Positions 6,473 through 8,314 of a DNA stretch of 8,314 nt are shown piece after piece. The stretch comes from Rhodospirillales bacterium (GTDB lineage: Bacteria; Pseudomonadota; Alphaproteobacteria; MPNO01; UBA2964): contig PBWY01000013.1 of NCBI GenBank assembly GCA_002727395.1, positions 1 to 8,314 on the forward strand. The letters run 5' to 3'. Under the pieces are notes generated by a model. That model ran no database searches, was not told the DNA's origin, and saw only the letters and a program-made list of their open reading frames with translations. The stretch's first letter is position 1; each line of letters begins with the position of its first letter. A program made the position numbers and the translations under genes.

Positions 6473-6776
6473 TCCGTTCTATACGATTTGCTAATTCATT
6501 TGTAAGCTTCACAAGCCTTTGCTCGAAAACTCTTTCATGATTATCTTCTCCGCTATGAGCGTTTTTCTCATTGGAATAAATTTCTGCAAGTTCATCTGCA
6601 ATTAAAAGACAAGCCATAACTAAAATTCGAGTATCCCCCACTTGACCTACGGATTTAATAAGTTCCTGTACACGTTGATCAACATACCCTGCAAGTTCTA
6701 GTAAGTGATCCTCTTGGCCATCATCGCAGGAGACGTTGTAAGACTTGCCATTTATCTTCACATCAACCTGGGACAT
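6447..6776 (-). CDS. zapA: Cell division protein ZapA
   Basis: ZapA is a small cytoplasmic protein that binds FtsZ and bundles its protofilaments, stabilising the Z ring. From the chosen start it is 109 aa and begins MSQVDVKINGKSYNVSC. The compact N-terminal domain continues with DDGQEDHLLELAGYVDQRV (18-36) and the conserved GDTRILVMACLLIADEL (47-63). A long C-terminal helix suitable for coiled-coil dimerisation follows (about 57-107, with RVFEQRLVKLTNELANRIERI). The frame is open to 6797, but those seven extra residues lie inside the upstream gene and homologues start at MSQV, so the ATG at 6776 is used. It overlaps the end of the coiled-coil gene by 14 nt, implying coupling, and is followed directly by 6S RNA. 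Confidence 0.93.
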   Translation of the reverse strand: MSQVDVKINGKSYNVSCDDGQEDHLLELAGYVDQRVQELIKSVGQVGDTRILVMACLLIADELAEIYSNEKNAHSGEDNHERVFEQRLVKLTNELANRIERIADTLGSA

Positions 6777-6996
6777 TATTTTTGCCCAGTATGTCACGCA
6801 ATCGCTGAATTATAGCATTTAACTTTATTGCTGCTGACTGTGATTTGTTTTCTAACTCAGCACATCGCAAACGCAATGCCTTTAATTCACCTTCCACATG
6901 AGCAGCTGAAACGCTGTTTCCTATTCTTTGGGAAGCTGCTTCTAGACGCGCTATCGCATTTTCCAACCGATGATTTGCTTCCTCTAGCTCTCCCAT
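6763..6996 (-). CDS. Small coiled-coil protein, DUF4164-like, upstream of zapA
   Basis: This is a 77-aa protein beginning MGELEEANHRLENAIARLEAA. It is almost entirely helical with heptad-like leucines (ELEEANHRLENAIARLEAA and GELKALRLRCAELENK), and it has no signal peptide or membrane segment. Alphaproteobacteria often carry such a DUF4164-type gene directly before zapA. The function is not established; a role with ZapA in division is inferred from position only. A longer frame opens at a TTG at 7068 (101 aa), but that TTG is part of a good -35 box and the extra residues are not coiled coil. The ATG at 6996 has TGGA about 7 nt upstream. Another ATG at 7011 is less likely. Its stop lies inside zapA. 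Confidence 0.75.
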   Translation of the reverse strand: MGELEEANHRLENAIARLEAASQRIGNSVSAAHVEGELKALRLRCAELENKSQSAAIKLNAIIQRLRDILGKNNVPG

Positions 6997-7040
6997 GTAT
7001 TTTCCACGCATATGTTTGATTCGAATAAGCCCGTTCTGAG

Positions 7041-7068
7041 AGTATGACGGGTCCTGCATAAGCGTCAA
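7041..7068 (-). promoter_or_regulatory. Promoter for the zapA-6S-5FCL block
   Basis: On the minus strand TTGACG (7068-7063, 5 of 6 to consensus) and CATACT (7046-7041, 4 of 6) are separated by 16 nt. Transcription would begin near 7034, giving a leader of about 38 nt before the ATG at 6996. It lies in the divergent gap between the leftward block and the rightward aldolase-side genes. It is the best sigma-70-type promoter I see in the window. Confidence 0.55.
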
Positions 7069-7108
7069 CTATAGTCGCCGGTATAACGCAATTATGGAAA
7101 ATTACTGA

Positions 7109-7564
7109 ATGACAAGAGTATTTGATAAGGCGGCAACAAAACTGAATGTAAAAAGGGTTGTCATACATGGTATAGATCAAGCCCGACTAGTATGCCAATT
7201 TATAAGACAAAAACGTTTGCAAGAAGATTTTTTACTTGAGCTCTGGAGCGCAAAAAATGGCTCTGGTTCTATCGGCCCCGCTTGGTTTAAGGGTATAATT
7301 GATATTATCCGAAACGATTTTCCCGATCTCAGGGTCATTGGTGTTTTGGATTGCGGTAAAGCCGCAGGGCATTCTTTAGCAGCGCTTCGGGAAGGTGTTG
7401 ACTGCATATACACATCTACACGTCCGTCTGTTACAAAAAAGATCAAAATGATTGCAGATGTAGCGCGTGTAGAGGTTCGAACCAAGCGACCTAAAATGCC
7501 AGATTTGCTCGAAGCAAACAAATCCAAGGAAATATTGTTAAAATATTTATCGAAAGTTTTATAG
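7109..7564 (+). CDS. Conserved-looking hypothetical protein upstream of class I aldolase
   Basis: I do not recognise this 151-aa protein. Its composition and codon use look like those of a real gene, and it reads divergently from the zapA block. Predicted order by eye is alternating strands and helices: VKRVVIHG (14-21), helix to about 38, FLLELWSAKNGSGSIGPAW (41-59), helix FKGIIDIIRNDF, DLRVIGVLDCG (73-83), helix AAGHSLAALREG, DCIYTST (98-104), helix, then a basic tail ending KEILLKYLSKVL. GVLDCGKAAGHSLAALREGVD resembles the strand-helix units of TIM-barrel proteins such as those of the ThiE type, but no catalytic motif is evident. There is no signal peptide or membrane segment. The start has only a weak GGA 9 nt upstream. 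It ends 70 nt before the aldolase gene and may be co-transcribed with it. Confidence 0.75.
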   Translation: MTRVFDKAATKLNVKRVVIHGIDQARLVCQFIRQKRLQEDFLLELWSAKNGSGSIGPAWFKGIIDIIRNDFPDLRVIGVLDCGKAAGHSLAALREGVDCIYTSTRPSVTKKIKMIADVARVEVRTKRPKMPDLLEANKSKEILLKYLSKVL

Positions 7565-7624
7565 ATTCATTTCCACCTTTAAAAGATTCCTTTATAAATA
7601 TCATTTTAAACTGTGAAGTCAGAA

Positions 7625-7630
7625 AGAGGA
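7625..7630 (+). promoter_or_regulatory. Ribosome binding site of the aldolase gene
   Basis: AGAGGA lies 4 nt before the ATG at 7635. It fixes the start of the aldolase. The rest of the 70-nt gap (7565-7624) is AT-rich, and I see neither a clear terminator hairpin nor a convincing promoter in it. Confidence 0.7.
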
Positions 7631-7634
7631 TTAA

Positions 7635-8314
7635 ATGACTAGGATCACACAACGGGTTAAAAAAATCTTAGCTGGTTATGAATCAGATAATGCGGGCTCC
7701 AAGGGTAATCTTGCTAAAATTCTTATGCATGGAAAATTAGGCGGCACAGGAAAATTGTTGATTTTGCCTGTTGATCAAGGGTTTGAACATGGTCCAGCAC
7801 GCAGTTTTGCGCCAAATGCTTCCGGCTACGATCCACATTACCATTTTCAACTTGCCATAGATGCTGGCCTATCCGCTTATGCTGCACCACTGGGAATGCT
7901 GGAAGCTGGAGCTGACACCTTTGCTGGCGCAATTCCGACTATTCTAAAATGTAATAATGCAAATTCCTTAGCTTCAAATAAGGATCAGGCAGTTACCGCC
8001 TCGGTTGCCGATGCACTCCGCTTGGGATGCTGCGCAATAGGCTTTACAATTTATCCAGGTTCTGAACACCAATACGAATTAATAGAAGAAATTCGTGATC
8101 TATCGGAGGAAGCAAAATCCTGTGGTCTCGCCGTAGTGGTTTGGTCTTACCCTCGCGGAGGTATAGTTACGCGTGAAGGTGAAACAGCAATGGATGTATG
8201 TGCATATGCTGCTCACCTTGCATGTCTTATCGGTGCACATATTATCAAGGTGAAACCTCCGACGGACGCCATGTTCTTAGAGGCAGCAGAGAAAGTTTAT
8301 TCAAACCAAAATAT
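7635..8314 (+). CDS. Class I fructose-bisphosphate aldolase, DhnA/FbaB (archaeal) type, 3' end cut
   Basis: This aldolase cleaves fructose 1,6-bisphosphate to glyceraldehyde 3-phosphate and dihydroxyacetone phosphate through a Schiff base, without metal, in glycolysis and gluconeogenesis. The frame is open to the window edge: 226 complete codons starting MTRITQRVKKILAGYESDN. Family blocks are LGGTGKLLILPVDQGFEHGP (35-54), LAIDAGLSAYAAPLGMLEAG (73-92), IGFTIYPGSE (135-144), VVWSYPRGG (168-176), and GAHIIKVKPPTD (200-211). The Schiff-base lysine should be K205 or K207 in the last block. It resembles E. coli FbaB (LAGTGYLSILPVDQGVEH) and not the class II zinc enzyme. The C-terminal part, with the phosphate-binding end of the barrel, lies outside. 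In alphaproteobacteria such a gene often adjoins pgk, gap and tkt, which cannot be seen here. Confidence 0.93.
   Translation, partial: MTRITQRVKKILAGYESDNAGSKGNLAKILMHGKLGGTGKLLILPVDQGFEHGPARSFAPNASGYDPHYHFQLAIDAGLSAYAAPLGMLEAGADTFAGAIPTILKCNNANSLASNKDQAVTASVADALRLGCCAIGFTIYPGSEHQYELIEEIRDLSEEAKSCGLAVVVWSYPRGGIVTREGETAMDVCAYAAHLACLIGAHIIKVKPPTDAMFLEAAEKVYSNQN

Noticed and set aside
6887..7180. 97-aa minus-strand frame spanning the divergent promoter region
   Set aside because: It overlaps the coiled-coil gene in another frame and the start of the plus-strand 151-aa gene, and crosses the candidate promoter. The composition is Cys/Ser-rich and not gene-like.
7177..7527. 116-aa minus-strand frame inside the 151-aa hypothetical gene
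   Set aside because: One of the two must be a shadow. The plus-strand frame has the better alternating secondary structure and is co-directional with the aldolase; the minus frame is Ser/Pro-rich and featureless.
7723..7932. 69-aa minus-strand frame within the aldolase gene
   Set aside because: Antisense to the conserved LPVDQGFEHGP region of the aldolase, Gln/His-rich, no motif.
1..8314. Mobile elements, CRISPR arrays, defence genes, tRNAs
   Set aside because: No transposase, integrase, direct-repeat array, cloverleaf or known defence domain was seen; the window is ordinary core chromosome.

Overview
The window is a compact, rather AT-rich stretch of bacterial chromosome. Gene content and order point to an alphaproteobacterium: a short DUF4164-like coiled-coil gene beside zapA, a 6S RNA between zapA and the 5-formyltetrahydrofolate cyclo-ligase gene, and the run yebC-ruvC-ruvA-ruvB-ybgC-tolQ-tolR-tolA. 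The low GC suggests a low-GC or marine-type lineage, but genus cannot be read from the sequence. All genes look intact. I saw no mobile element, CRISPR array, tRNA or rRNA.

Layout. Positions 1 to about 7070 are transcribed leftward (minus strand). In transcription order they hold a coiled-coil protein, zapA (cell division), the 6S RNA, the folate salvage enzyme 5-FCL, a YmdB-type metallophosphoesterase, yebC, ruvC, ruvA, ruvB, ybgC, tolQ, tolR and the first eight codons of tolA, which runs off the left edge. Spacing is tight. Several pairs overlap (coiled-coil/zapA, ruvA/ruvB, probably ruvB/ybgC), and tolQ/tolR and tolR/tolA are 2-3 nt apart. The only sizeable gaps are the 6S RNA gene and a 132-nt AT-rich gap before yebC that carries a dyad and TATAAT-like boxes. 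From 7109 rightward the plus strand carries an unrecognised 151-aa protein and then an archaeal-type (DhnA/FbaB) class I fructose-bisphosphate aldolase, cut by the right edge.

How the genes work together. RuvA, RuvB and RuvC branch-migrate and cut Holliday junctions. YebC is their usual neighbour but is a ribosome-associated translation factor family. YbgC, TolQ, TolR and TolA begin the Tol-Pal envelope system, which acts at the division septum, while ZapA at the other end of the block stabilises the FtsZ ring. 6S RNA adjusts RNA polymerase use with growth phase and is probably co-expressed with the 5-FCL gene.

I found no clearly new multi-gene system. The items most worth a second look are the 151-aa unknown upstream of the aldolase, the dyad in front of yebC, the His-to-Tyr change in the YbgC active-site motif, and several start codons that differ from the longest reading frame.
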